Source of the DNA: Candidatus Symbiopectobacterium sp. NZEC151
GTDB taxonomy: Bacteria > Pseudomonadota > Gammaproteobacteria > Enterobacterales > Enterobacteriaceae
Direction: 5' to 3'
Length of the DNA: 64,000 nucleotides
Assembly (NCBI RefSeq): GCF_025962655.1
Contig: NZ_JAGFPE010000010.1
Coordinates: 1 to 64,000, forward strand
A model generated the notes under the pieces. That model searched no databases, was not told the origin of the DNA, and worked only from the letters and a program-made list of their open reading frames with translations. A program made the translations under genes and the position numbers. Positions 39,678-49,178 of the stretch are shown piece by piece (positions within the stretch are counted from its first letter, which is position 1; each line of letters opens with the position of its first letter).

Positions 39678-40664
39678 TTAATGTGACTTATCCAACGCTT
39701 CAGCCATTTCCCGCATCAGCGCCACATCCCCCTCTTCGAGGTGAATATTCGCCGCTTCCACATTTTCACGCACCTGCTGCGGTGATGTGGCCCCGCTTAA
39801 AATAGAAATCAGGTTGCTTTGAGCCAAGATCCAGGCCAGCGCCAGTGTGGGAACGGAGCACTGATACTTCTGGCACAACGGTTGCCATTGTTCCAACATA
39901 GCAATGACTCGCGTCATATTGCCCGGCTGGAACCACAGCTTGTTGGCCCGCGCACCGGTGGGAACATAATCGCGCGCAATGGTCCCGGTCAGCAGCCCTT
40001 GCTCTAACGGAGAGTAAACCTGCAACACAATGCCATGATGGCGGCACAGCGGCAGCAGATCCTGTTCCACCGCTCTGTCCAGCAGGCTGTATTTCGCCTG
40101 AACAATATCGAGATCGCCATATTTCAAATAGCTTTCGATATGGCTGGCATCGACATTGGCAGCACCAATGGCCTTGATTTTCCCTTCTTTCTTCAACGCA
40201 TTGAGCGCGTCCATGGTTTCAGCGATCGGGGTAAAATACGGCGGCACCGATTGCCAGTGCGTCATGTAGATATCGACAGCCTCAATGTTTAAGCGCCGCA
40301 GGCTGGCCTCAATTTCCTCACGGATAGATTCCGGCGACAGGTTTTTATACAGTTGCCGATCGCCCACTTTATTAAACAGGCTGCCTTCGCGCTCCCACAC
40401 GATGCCGCATTTGGTTTCGACAATCACTTGATCGCGTTTCAGGTAACCCAGCGCTTTGCCAACGATGGTTTCACTGTTGCCAAAGTTGTAACCCGGCGCG
40501 GTATCGATCAAATTAATGCCGCAGCGATTCGCTTCAATAATGGTATCGATACAGACCTGTAAATCCAGGTCGCCATTCCACGCAGGGCCGCCACCGATGG
40601 CCCACGTCCCCAACCCGATTTGTGAAATATCCAGCCCTGTCCGACCCAACGGTATCATTTTCAT
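39678..40664 (-). CDS. ydjG: Aldo-keto reductase YdjG
   Basis: A 328-residue NAD(P)H-dependent reductase of the AKR family (E. coli YdjG 326 aa, reported as an NADH-dependent methylglyoxal reductase). Catalytic tetrad members are visible: Asp in LIDTAPGYNFG with Tyr59, Lys in VIVETKCGIV, and His in YMTHWQS. The cofactor region is VLQVYSPLEQGLLTG. Six bases separate it from ydjH upstream. In the cluster it probably reduces the aldehyde released by the aldolase or the starting sugar. Confidence 0.9.
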   Translation of the reverse strand: MKMIPLGRTGLDISQIGLGTWAIGGGPAWNGDLDLQVCIDTIIEANRCGINLIDTAPGYNFGNSETIVGKALGYLKRDQVIVETKCGIVWEREGSLFNKVGDRQLYKNLSPESIREEIEASLRRLNIEAVDIYMTHWQSVPPYFTPIAETMDALNALKKEGKIKAIGAANVDASHIESYLKYGDLDIVQAKYSLLDRAVEQDLLPLCRHHGIVLQVYSPLEQGLLTGTIARDYVPTGARANKLWFQPGNMTRVIAMLEQWQPLCQKYQCSVPTLALAWILAQSNLISILSGATSPQQVRENVEAANIHLEEGDVALMREMAEALDKSH

Positions 40665-40670
40665 TACTGC

Positions 40671-41621
40671 TTACCCTTCATATTCTTCAAGCAATTGCTC
40701 AACCAGTTTTCGATTTTTCACGCCGGTTGTTGCGCCGACGCTTAATACAGAAATCGCCGCCGTGGCGTTGGCAAAACGCGCGCATTCCAGCAAGGTTTTT
40801 CCTTCCAGCACACCGGAAATAAACCCGGAAACGAAGTTGTCACCCGCACCAATGGTGTCGATGGCCGTAATGCCTTTCACCGCTGGCACCGAGAGCGATT
40901 CCGTGCGCGTTTTAATAAAGCAGCCGTTTTTACCGTGTTTAATCACCACGTTTTTCACGCCACACGCCAGAAAACGATCGGCAATGCTGTCCAGCGAGCT
41001 TTCCCCGGTTAATAGCCGCGCTTCGTCATAATTGGGAAACAGGTAATCCACGTAGCTCAGCGCGTCCTGAATATCCTCCAGCCGCTCGCCCAGACGCGGC
41101 TTAATCATATCCGCGCAGAGGGTCAGATGATGCGCTTTGGCCTGCTGGAAGATTTTTACCAGCGATTGACCCTCCAACAGCGGGCTATTAAAAATACTGG
41201 CCAGTGACAGTAATTTCGCCTCGGGAAAACGGGAGAAATCCACATCGTCAATATTCAACTTCCACAAGCTGCCGTTACAGTTGGTGACAAAGGTGCGCTC
41301 ACCATCCTCCGTCACCAGGCCGACATTAATCGACGTGTCGATGTGCGTATCCAGCATCAAACTCTGAATATCAATATTTTCCCGACGGCAGGCAGCCAGA
41401 ATAAAATGCCCCGGCGCATCGTCACCAATACGGCTATTTAACGCCGTTTTATGCCCTAACCGGGAAAGGATGGTCGCTTCATTAATCGCATCCCCCCCGG
41501 TCGTCATGGCAATCCGCTCCAGAGGATAAGAGTCAACATCAAAGATATTTTTACTCACCGGCTGTAACGGGATATCGACAATGGCGGCACCAATGCAAAT
41601 AACATCGATAGGTTGCGCCAT
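40671..41621 (-). CDS. ydjH: PfkB-family sugar kinase YdjH
   Basis: A 316-residue ribokinase-like kinase. Motifs: N-terminal TTGGDAINEATILSRLG near residue 41 and the C-terminal GAGDNFVSGFISGVLEGK near 258 with the catalytic Asp. E. coli YdjH is 315 aa; work on the E. coli cluster points to phosphorylation of higher sugars bearing a terminal carboxylate. Two bases separate it from ydjI; the product is presumably the aldolase substrate. Confidence 0.9.
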   Translation of the reverse strand: MAQPIDVICIGAAIVDIPLQPVSKNIFDVDSYPLERIAMTTGGDAINEATILSRLGHKTALNSRIGDDAPGHFILAACRRENIDIQSLMLDTHIDTSINVGLVTEDGERTFVTNCNGSLWKLNIDDVDFSRFPEAKLLSLASIFNSPLLEGQSLVKIFQQAKAHHLTLCADMIKPRLGERLEDIQDALSYVDYLFPNYDEARLLTGESSLDSIADRFLACGVKNVVIKHGKNGCFIKTRTESLSVPAVKGITAIDTIGAGDNFVSGFISGVLEGKTLLECARFANATAAISVLSVGATTGVKNRKLVEQLLEEYEG

Positions 41622-41623
41622 GG

Positions 41624-42460
41624 CTAGTTCGCCTTTCCGTCAGAGCCAAACAGGTAAATTTTCTCCAGCGCCCTTTCTTTCACCGCTTTACGCACTTCAC
41701 GTTCAAGATGCAGGAAGGGTTGCTGCTGGTTTTCTTTTACCGCCACCATCGCCGCCAGACATAACTCGGTGTGAATATTGATCTTGGCGATACCTAACGA
41801 AATCGCTTTACGAATATCAGCATCGCTAATGCCAGAGGCACCGTGCAGCACCAGCGGCACAGAAACCGCCGCGCGCACTTTTTCAACCACCTCAAAATTC
41901 AATTTTGGCTCAGAGGTGTAGACACCGTGCTGATTACCGATCGCCACCGCCAGCGAATCACAGCCGGTTCTTTCCACAAATTCTGCGGCCTGGCTGGGAT
42001 CCGTGTAGTGATAGCTTGCCAGCGCTTCTTCATACACGGTTTCATTACCCACATGGCCCAATTCTGCCTCTACCGGAATGCCCAGCGGATGGAAATAATC
42101 CACGGCTTCTTTGGTCAGGCGAATGTTCTCTTCAAAGTCGAACGCAGAGGCATCACGCATTAATGAATTCATGCCGTGGGTCCAGGCGTTATGGATAATT
42201 TCCATGCTGCGCCCGTGATCCCAATGGGTAATCACCGGCACCGTGGCTTTTTTCGCCATGGAGACCATCATGTGGGAAAAATCTTCAAATGAGGTATTTC
42301 CCACAAACCCGGTACCAAAAGAAATAATGACCGGCGATTTCGACTCCTCGGCAGCATCAATAACGCCCATCAGCATTTCCGCATTCCATACGTTAAAATG
42401 TGCAATTGCATATTTTCCCGCCTGCGCCTGTGTTTCCCAATATTTAATATCTGCCAGCAT
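41624..42460 (-). CDS. ydjI: Class II (zinc) aldolase YdjI
   Basis: A 278-residue zinc-dependent aldolase of the FbaA/GatY/KbaY family. It shows AHFNVWNAEMLMGVIDAA at the N-terminus, zinc-ligand segments VITHWDHGRSMEII (His-Asp-His) near residue 78, VEAELGHVG near 135, and VLHGASGISDADI near 208. E. coli YdjI is also 278 aa and was shown to cleave or form an octuluronate-type sugar 1-phosphate. Ribosome-binding site GGGAGACATAACT. Core enzyme of the cluster. Confidence 0.92.
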   Translation of the reverse strand: MLADIKYWETQAQAGKYAIAHFNVWNAEMLMGVIDAAEESKSPVIISFGTGFVGNTSFEDFSHMMVSMAKKATVPVITHWDHGRSMEIIHNAWTHGMNSLMRDASAFDFEENIRLTKEAVDYFHPLGIPVEAELGHVGNETVYEEALASYHYTDPSQAAEFVERTGCDSLAVAIGNQHGVYTSEPKLNFEVVEKVRAAVSVPLVLHGASGISDADIRKAISLGIAKINIHTELCLAAMVAVKENQQQPFLHLEREVRKAVKERALEKIYLFGSDGKAN

Positions 42461-42481
42461 AGTTATGTCTCCCTTGTGAAT

Positions 42482-43525
42482 TTACGCACCAATCTTAATT
42501 ACGCCTTTGATGATGTCCTTTTTCATATTTACGGATTCATCAAAAGCACGCTGCACATCCTGATAGTCATAGATATGCGTCACCATAGATTTCACATCGA
42601 ACTTGCCCGATGAGATGGCCTCAATCGTTACCGGATAGCGGTTGGCATAGCGGAATACGGTTTGAATGGACACTTCGCGATTAATTTTCAGGAAATTAAT
42701 CGGAGAATCGCCGGGCACCGTGCCGACAATCATGATTTTTCCGCCGCGCATAACCAGATAGGGGGCTTGTTTTACCGTCACTTGCGAACCGGCGGTTTCA
42801 AACACGATGTCAGCGCCCGCCTCACCCAATAACGTTTTGGCGCGCTCAACCGTGTCTTCAGCGGCACCGTTGATGACCGCCATCGCGCCAAGTTTGCCTG
42901 CCATCTCAAGGCGTTTTTCCAAAACGTCGACCACGACAATTTCCGATGCGCCCATATAACGGCACGCCTGCAATGTCATCAAACCAATACAGCCGGCCCC
43001 GAGAATGACAATCTTTTTGCCGGGCTTAACGTCGGCCAGCATCGCGGCATGAATCCCCACCGCCGCCGGTTCAACCAGGGCACCTTCCAGGGTGTCCATA
43101 TTGTCGGGCAGCTTGTAGGTGAAGCTTTCCGGGTGACACAAATAGTGAGTCAACGCACCGCGGTAATTGGGCTGTGTCGCCATAAAGTCAACGTCAGGAC
43201 AAATGTTGTATTTGCCTTCCAGGCAATAGCGACATTTACCGCAGGGTACGCCGGGTTCAATATTTACCCGGTCGCCAATTTTGAATTTTTTTACTTTACT
43301 GCCTACCGCTGCGACCGTACCGGCACATTCGTGCCCCAATCCAATCTCTTGATTAGGATCTTTCGGCGGAATAAAAGGGCCAGATTCAAACCCGTGCACG
43401 TCAGAACCGCAGATCCCGACATACTCAACGTTAATTAATACTTCATCATCCTTTGGTGTCGGAACCGCAGCGGGAATAATATTCATTGTCCCAGGCGTTT
43501 TTAATACAGCTTTTGAATTTTTCAT
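42482..43525 (-). CDS. ydjJ: Zinc-dependent alcohol dehydrogenase YdjJ (sorbitol dehydrogenase-like)
   Basis: A 347-residue medium-chain dehydrogenase. Catalytic zinc: Cys in VGICGSDVHG near residue 39, His-Glu in GLGHECAGTV near 64. Structural zinc: the four cysteines of PCGKCRYCLEGKYNIC near 94-108. NAD-binding GAGCIGLMTLQ near 175. I start at the second of two adjacent ATGs (MKNSKAV), seven bases after AGGA and equal in length to E. coli YdjJ. Likely oxidises a hydroxyl of the sugar before cleavage. Confidence 0.9.
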   Translation of the reverse strand: MKNSKAVLKTPGTMNIIPAAVPTPKDDEVLINVEYVGICGSDVHGFESGPFIPPKDPNQEIGLGHECAGTVAAVGSKVKKFKIGDRVNIEPGVPCGKCRYCLEGKYNICPDVDFMATQPNYRGALTHYLCHPESFTYKLPDNMDTLEGALVEPAAVGIHAAMLADVKPGKKIVILGAGCIGLMTLQACRYMGASEIVVVDVLEKRLEMAGKLGAMAVINGAAEDTVERAKTLLGEAGADIVFETAGSQVTVKQAPYLVMRGGKIMIVGTVPGDSPINFLKINREVSIQTVFRYANRYPVTIEAISSGKFDVKSMVTHIYDYQDVQRAFDESVNMKKDIIKGVIKIGA

Positions 43526-43597
43526 CATTAATTCCTGTAGGATAACTTATTTATCGGTAAAACGTATTGATGGAAAAACGTCGTTTATTTATTGGTG

Positions 43598-44980
43598 TTA
43601 TTTACTGGTAACCACATTCATGCCAATGCTTTCAACCGATGCGCCTTTGGTTTCAATACCAATCACCGCAATAGCACCCGCCACAATAATTGACACGCCG
43701 CCGAGTAAAACAAACACGCCGGTTACACCGTATCCACTCAATAAGCTCGCCACCGCGTAAGGCGCGGCAATACCGCTGATGCGACCTACCGCATTTGCCA
43801 GTCCTGAACCTCTTAATTTGGCTTCCGTCGGCCAGATTTCCGGTACATACACCGCAGAGGCATAGCAAACGTACATATACACAAAGGTAATCAGGAAGAA
43901 ACCAATCAGGGTAATCATCATCATGCTGGTTTGCAGCGAGTAGAAATAACCCAGCCCGGCAATCAATAACAGCAGTCCGACCCCCATGACTTTTCTGGGA
44001 ATTCGGTCCATCACCAGCATGGCAATAAAAATGCCAAACGGTGCGCCGAACATACTCATGGTGTTAAGAACAATAGAATCCTTTAAGTTTATTCCCTGCG
44101 TCATAAAGATAGTGGGTAACCAATTAATCAAGGTGTACTGCACTACGTTCATTGCGATAAGCACGAAAGAACCAAGAATAACCCGTTTGAGCAAGGCGCC
44201 TTTGAGCAGCGCCGAATAAGGAACGCTGGCGGCCCGCACGTGCGTATCTTCAACCTGCACTGGCGGCGGCAGCGGTTTGCCGGTCTGCTGCTCCACGCGT
44301 TGTTCGATCGCTTTCATGATGGCTTCCGCCTCCTGATAGCGCCCTTGAGCCTCCAGCCAGCGCGGTGATTCAGGGAAATGGCGGTAGGCAAACCAGGTGG
44401 CAATCAACGACAGTCCGGCAGGAATCAGCAATTGCACACGCCAGTTCCACTCGGCACTAATGACCGTGGTGAGTGCCATAGCAATCAGGGAACAAATAGG
44501 ATAGGACCAGTTACCAATAAAAGAGACACGGCTAGACCAGGTACCGCGATTTCGCCCCGGCATATATTCCGTATACCCGGCGAACAGCGTGACCAACAAA
44601 GCACCCAGACCAAATCCCATAACAAAACGGCAGGCGATCAAAAAATCCATATTGGGCGAGAATGCCCCAACCACCATTGAGATAATATGAATCAGTTCGA
44701 ACAGGACAACCCCTTTCTTTCGCCCTATTTTATCACCAATGATGCCGCCAATTAATGCACCGGCAAACATCCCAGCGGTGGTAATGGCAGAAAAGGTCGC
44801 GGTAATTGAATTATCAGCCCATCCCAGTGATTTCAACTGAGCCAATATTATTCCACCGACGGCATTACTCCAGCAAACTAATAATCCAAATGCCACCATG
44901 CCAAACATGGAATAATGCCATCGACTGTCCGGCAAGCGATCGAGCCTCGCCCCACAATGAGGTGCTATTATCGTATTCAT
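43598..44980 (-). CDS. ydjK: MFS transporter YdjK
   Basis: A 460-residue carrier (E. coli YdjK 459 aa) with 12 predicted membrane segments, paralogous to YdjE in this same cluster: both carry ARLDRLPDSRWHYSMFG-like N-termini, ESPRWLEAQG, and the LWPT/IWPTEAKLRGSG motif. Unlike YdjE it lies in the middle of the operon, 39 bp after ydjL. It is the probable importer for the cluster's sugar. Confidence 0.9.
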   Translation of the reverse strand: MNTIIAPHCGARLDRLPDSRWHYSMFGMVAFGLLVCWSNAVGGIILAQLKSLGWADNSITATFSAITTAGMFAGALIGGIIGDKIGRKKGVVLFELIHIISMVVGAFSPNMDFLIACRFVMGFGLGALLVTLFAGYTEYMPGRNRGTWSSRVSFIGNWSYPICSLIAMALTTVISAEWNWRVQLLIPAGLSLIATWFAYRHFPESPRWLEAQGRYQEAEAIMKAIEQRVEQQTGKPLPPPVQVEDTHVRAASVPYSALLKGALLKRVILGSFVLIAMNVVQYTLINWLPTIFMTQGINLKDSIVLNTMSMFGAPFGIFIAMLVMDRIPRKVMGVGLLLLIAGLGYFYSLQTSMMMITLIGFFLITFVYMYVCYASAVYVPEIWPTEAKLRGSGLANAVGRISGIAAPYAVASLLSGYGVTGVFVLLGGVSIIVAGAIAVIGIETKGASVESIGMNVVTSK

Positions 44981-45019
44981 GTGATTCTATCCTTAAAGAA
45001 TAAGGGAATTCACGCCAGA

Positions 45020-46096
45020 TTAATGCGTAAAGTCATAGGTCATAATAACTTTAATCGCCGTTTTATTTGCCATCGCCTCGAAACCTTCCTGCCATTGAGA
45101 AAGTCCAATGCGGTGGGTAATCATCGGTTTGACCTGAATCGCACCCGAGGCCAATAAGCGAATCGCATTGCGCCATGAGGTCGAGTCATAGGCCATATGA
45201 CCAATAATGCTTTTATTCCATGCAGTAATGTCGTTAATGGAGAAATCCAGCGGTTTGAATCCCATACCAACGCGCACCACTTCACCATTCGGGCGCAGCA
45301 TCTCAATCGATTGTTTCAAGGCAATATTGGCACCGGAACATTCAATCACCAGGCCCAGATTGTCTTTTCCACAAATTTCGTGGCAACGCGCGACCACGTC
45401 TTCGGTGGATGCATTGACGGTTGCCGTTGCCCCCAGCGCTTTTGCCACGCCAAAACGCACGCTTACGTCCTCTTCCAACCCAACCATCACGATATTGACC
45501 GCGCCCATAATGCGCGCCATCTGGACGGCAAACAGCCCGAGCGGCCCGGTACCAAAAACCACAACATCCTGACCAGGAAGGAATTTAGATTGCTGAGCAA
45601 TCGCTTTATAGGCATTACAGATGGGATCGAGTACCGCAGCTTCTTCGTAATCCACGCCTTCCGGGATTTCCCACAGGGCATGGCGATGGATTCTGAGAAT
45701 TTCGCCGGGCACAAGGCAGTATTTTGAAAAACCGCCACCCCATTTATTGTTATCCAACCCCAGGTTCACTTTTTCTGTACAACACAGAAAATCGCCTTGT
45801 TCACAGGCCGGGCAAACACCACAGACATGGCCGCTGTTGTCCGACACAACGCGTTGTCCAACCTTCCACCCTTTTACCTGCTGGCCCACCGCCACGATCT
45901 GACCGGCAAATTCGTGACCGCGTACCGAGTTAAATTCATCAGATCCGCTATCAACCTTGTAGTGCTTCATATCAGCGCCACAAATGGCGGCCGCTTTGAT
46001 CTCGATAACCACATCCTCCGGACCACAAACCGGCTCCGGTACCTCAATCATCTTGTACCCACCAAATGCCTTACCGAAACGCGCGAGTGCTTTCAT
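45020..46096 (-). CDS. ydjL: Zinc-dependent dehydrogenase YdjL
   Basis: A 358-residue medium-chain dehydrogenase. Catalytic zinc ligands Cys (AAAICGADMKHY near residue 42) and His-Glu (VRGHEFAGQIVAVG near 66); structural cysteines in CGVCPACEQGDFLCC near 97-110; NAD-binding FGTGPLGLFAVQ near 177. ATG 46096 follows GAGGAATGTC and gives exactly the length of E. coli YdjL; the longer frame is rejected. First gene of the ydj operon. Confidence 0.9.
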   Translation of the reverse strand: MKALARFGKAFGGYKMIEVPEPVCGPEDVVIEIKAAAICGADMKHYKVDSGSDEFNSVRGHEFAGQIVAVGQQVKGWKVGQRVVSDNSGHVCGVCPACEQGDFLCCTEKVNLGLDNNKWGGGFSKYCLVPGEILRIHRHALWEIPEGVDYEEAAVLDPICNAYKAIAQQSKFLPGQDVVVFGTGPLGLFAVQMARIMGAVNIVMVGLEEDVSVRFGVAKALGATATVNASTEDVVARCHEICGKDNLGLVIECSGANIALKQSIEMLRPNGEVVRVGMGFKPLDFSINDITAWNKSIIGHMAYDSTSWRNAIRLLASGAIQVKPMITHRIGLSQWQEGFEAMANKTAIKVIMTYDFTH

Positions 46097-46511
46097 GACA
46101 TTCCTCATTAGGTTTATCTGTAAATCAGTCGGGCCATAGTTCGCTATTACACATTTGAAGTCAACATTAAATCTGTAAAACACAGATATCAATCTTCACA
46201 TTGAAGAGCCGATCACATATTTAGCGGAGAAAGACAGAAGAATAAAAACATTGCATTTAAAAACATTGCATTTAAAAACAATGAGTTAAAAAAACAGGCA
46301 CCAAGGCGGTTCAGCAATAAGCGAAAAAGTGAACAAATCACACCGGATAACGTTTTTTGATAGCAAGGATCCGCCATTTACCTTATTGCTAGCAAAACCG
46401 CTTCCGGCGAATCTGAAATGAGGCAACGAGCACCGCATCGTTTGGGCAATGTTTAAAATTCATGCACCCACGCTCTCTATACTGTCCCCGGATTTTTCAG
46501 GTGGATTTAAC
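46097..46511. other. 415-bp AT-rich divergent region between ydjL and ugd
   Basis: Control region for the ydj operon (left) and ugd (right). A 15-bp tandem repeat (AAAAACATTGCATTT, two perfect copies at 46244-46258 and 46259-46273, then a degenerate third to 46287) lies in its middle. No ORF. I do not see an obvious DeoR-type operator. Confidence 0.5.
46244..46287. repeat. Short 15-bp tandem repeat upstream of ydjL
   Basis: Units AAAAACATTGCATTT at 46244-46258 and 46259-46273 are identical; 46274-46287 (AAAAACAATGAGTT) is a degraded third unit. Phasing of A-tracts at 15 bp does not match one helical turn, so intrinsic curvature is not clearly implied. Confidence 0.75.
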
Positions 46512-47681
46512 ATGATGAAATGTACTATTGCGGGCACCGGTTACGTCGGGTTGTCGAACGCCGTGCTGTTGGCCCAGCATAATCAGGTGGTGGCTCTCGA
46601 CGTTGTCGAACAGCGGGTGGCGCTGTTGAACCAGAACCTGTCGCCGATTGTTGATAAAGATATTGACCATTATCTCAAGGAAAAACCGCTCAATCTGGTG
46701 GCGACAACGGACAAACAGCTGGCCTATCAGGATGCGGATATCGTGATTATTGCCACGCCAACCAACTACGATCCGATCACCAATGCGTTCGATACCCAGT
46801 CGATTGAATCCGTGGTGCAGGATGTGTTGTCCATCAATCCCGGTGCGCTTATTGTCATAAAATCAACGGTTCCCGTGGGATATACCCAGCAACTGCGACG
46901 CACCTTTGCCACGGATAACATTATTTTCTCCCCCGAATTTCTGCGTGAGGGAAAAGCGCTGCACGACAATCTCTACCCTTCACGCATTGTGATTGGGGAA
47001 CGCTCGCCGCGCGCAGAACGTTTTGCCGCCTTGCTGCTGCAAGGTGCGATCAAGAAAACGGCGCCGGTGCTCTACACCGATGCAACGGAAGCGGAGGCCA
47101 TCAAGCTGTTCGCCAATACCTATCTCGCCATGCGCGTCGCCTATTTCAACGAGCTCGATAGCTATGCACAGATGCACACGTTGGATAGCAGGCAGATTAT
47201 TGAGGGGGTCGGGTTAGATCCGCGTATCGGTTCGCATTACAACAACCCGTCATTTGGTTATGGCGGCTACTGTTTGCCCAAAGACACCAAGCAGCTGTTG
47301 GCCAATTATGCCAAAGTGCCTAACCGGCTGATTTGTGCCATCGTCGAGGCGAATCGCACGCGCAAAGATTTCATTGCCGATGATATTCTCAAACAGAATC
47401 CCAGCGTGGTAGGCGTTTATCGTCTGGTGATGAAAACCGGCTCCGATAACTACCGCGCATCGGCCATTCAAGGCATCATGAAACGGCTCAAAGCCAAGGG
47501 TGTTGACGTGGTGGTTTATGAACCGGTACTGACAGAAGCGACATTTTTCCGCTCACCGGTAATCAACGATCTGACAACGTTCAAGCACCAGGCTGATTTG
47601 ATCATCTCAAACCGCATGGCACCGGAGTTGGAGGATGTCGCGGATAAAGTCTATACCCGCGACCTGTTTGGTTTGGATTAA
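46512..47681 (+). CDS. ugd: UDP-glucose 6-dehydrogenase
   Basis: A 389-residue NAD-dependent enzyme oxidising UDP-glucose to UDP-glucuronate, used for capsule/exopolysaccharide and for lipid A aminoarabinose. Features: Rossmann start [25 protein letters not shown] near 120, [15 protein letters not shown] near 140, catalytic Cys in [15 protein letters not shown] near 258, and C-terminal [24 protein letters not shown]. coli Ugd is 388 aa. ATG 46512 follows AGGTGGATTTAAC. Its TAA stop overlaps the convergent nhaA stop (shared TTAA). Confidence 0.97.
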   Translation: MMKCTIAGTGYVGLSNAVLLAQHNQVVALDVVEQRVALLNQNLSPIVDKDIDHYLKEKPLNLVATTDKQLAYQDADIVIIATPTNYDPITNAFDTQSIESVVQDVLSINPGALIVIKSTVPVGYTQQLRRTFATDNIIFSPEFLREGKALHDNLYPSRIVIGERSPRAERFAALLLQGAIKKTAPVLYTDATEAEAIKLFANTYLAMRVAYFNELDSYAQMHTLDSRQIIEGVGLDPRIGSHYNNPSFGYGGYCLPKDTKQLLANYAKVPNRLICAIVEANRTRKDFIADDILKQNPSVVGVYRLVMKTGSDNYRASAIQGIMKRLKAKGVDVVVYEPVLTEATFFRSPVINDLTTFKHQADLIISNRMAPELEDVADKVYTRDLFGLD

Positions 47682-49045
47682 GTCGGTTGACCAACCTGCT
47701 GCACACGGCGGCGACGCGCGTAATACCGGCCCCACAGCAGGCCCAGCGTGGCCGCAATCAGCGAGCCCAGCAATACCCCTAGCTTGGCCGCGCCCAGCAG
47801 TTGCGGATCGTCAAAGGCCAGCATGGCGATAAATATCGACATGGTAAAGCCGATACCGGCGAGCAGCCCAATCAAAAACACACCGCGCCAGGATACCTCT
47901 GGCGGTAATTGGCACCCGCCAAAACGCACCATCAGCCAACTGACGCCGACCACACCCAGCAACTTACCGGCGACCAGCGCCAGCGTAACGCCCATCATCA
48001 CCCCGAGTGGCCCTGCGCCCGACAAATCGATGCCATTCACGCTCACCCCCGCGTTCGCCAGGGCGAACAGCGGCATCACACCATAAGCCACCCAAGGGTG
48101 CAATGCCATCTGCACGCGAGTGACAGGCGGCAGCACTTCACGCTGAGCACGGCGCAGTTGCTTAAGCGGCGCAGCCAACTGATCCACAGCGTGCGTATCC
48201 TGTTGGTGCATCAGGTCGCGCACAATGTGCGAAAGACGCTCCAATGGACGCTCCTTCATCACCTGCACGGAGGCCACCGGGGTAATCAGCCCCAAGACGA
48301 CACCCGCTAATGTCGGGTGCGCTCCCGTGAGCAGAAAGCCCAACCACACGATGATGCCGGGAATGACATAGGCCCACGCCGAGCCGATGCCTATCTTCTG
48401 TAGCCCGAACACCAGCAGCACGCCCACCAGCACGGGGAGCAAGCCGTGGTATTCAAGCCCACCGGAGTAGAAGAACGCAATGATCAAGACGGCGATAATG
48501 TCATCGATAATGGCTAACGCCAGCAAAAACACCCGTATATTGCCGGGAATGCCTTTGCCCAACAGTGCCAGTACCCCCACGGCAAAGGCGATATCCGTTG
48601 CCGTCGGTACCGCCCAGCCTTGTTGCTGCAACGGCGCGCTGTTCATGCTCAGATAAATCAACGCGGGTACTATCACGCCGCCCACGGCGGCAGCGATCGG
48701 CAGCATGGCTTGCCGCAGGCTGCTCAACGCACCTTCGTGAATTTCACGGCGGATCTCCATGCCGACCACTAAGAAGAACAGGGTCATAAAGGCGTCGTTG
48801 ATCCAGAAATGCAGGGAGTACTCGATTTCCGTATCGCCAATGCTAAAAGAGAATGGCAGATGCCACAGCGCATGGTAGCTTTCCGCCCACGGCGAATTGG
48901 CCCATATCAACGCAGCCGCCGCGGACACAAGCAGCACAATGCCACTTACCGCTTCAATATGGAGAAAACGTTCAAGGGTGGCGAAAGCGCGTTCCGCCAA
49001 ACGCTGAGCACGAGGGATGCTCTGCGGGGACAGGTGTCGATTCAT
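47678..49045 (-). CDS. nhaA: Na+/H+ antiporter NhaA, long form
   Basis: A 455-residue inner-membrane sodium/proton antiporter. The paired aspartates of the transport site are in [17 protein letters not shown] near residue 175, and the helix IV assembly [17 protein letters not shown] precedes it. E. coli NhaA is 388 aa; the extra length is mainly a charged cytoplasmic loop (about residues 265-320, containing [19 protein letters not shown]) and a longer N-terminus. Such long NhaA forms are common outside E. coli. Start ATG 49045 has only a weak upstream AGTGATAAC. Lies directly downstream of kdpD, where kdpE is normally found. Confidence 0.93.
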   Translation of the reverse strand: MNRHLSPQSIPRAQRLAERAFATLERFLHIEAVSGIVLLVSAAAALIWANSPWAESYHALWHLPFSFSIGDTEIEYSLHFWINDAFMTLFFLVVGMEIRREIHEGALSSLRQAMLPIAAAVGGVIVPALIYLSMNSAPLQQQGWAVPTATDIAFAVGVLALLGKGIPGNIRVFLLALAIIDDIIAVLIIAFFYSGGLEYHGLLPVLVGVLLVFGLQKIGIGSAWAYVIPGIIVWLGFLLTGAHPTLAGVVLGLITPVASVQVMKERPLERLSHIVRDLMHQQDTHAVDQLAAPLKQLRRAQREVLPPVTRVQMALHPWVAYGVMPLFALANAGVSVNGIDLSGAGPLGVMMGVTLALVAGKLLGVVGVSWLMVRFGGCQLPPEVSWRGVFLIGLLAGIGFTMSIFIAMLAFDDPQLLGAAKLGVLLGSLIAATLGLLWGRYYARRRRVQQVGQPT

Positions 49046-49178
49046 GGTTGTTATCACTCCGCGTGGCGGCCCGACCAACGCACAAACCTGTCTCACCACA
49101 ACATGTGGCTAACACCCATCCTCTTTTTACCGACAATGTTGGATGATTTCAAGTATTTTACATGGATTTACAGGCCAT

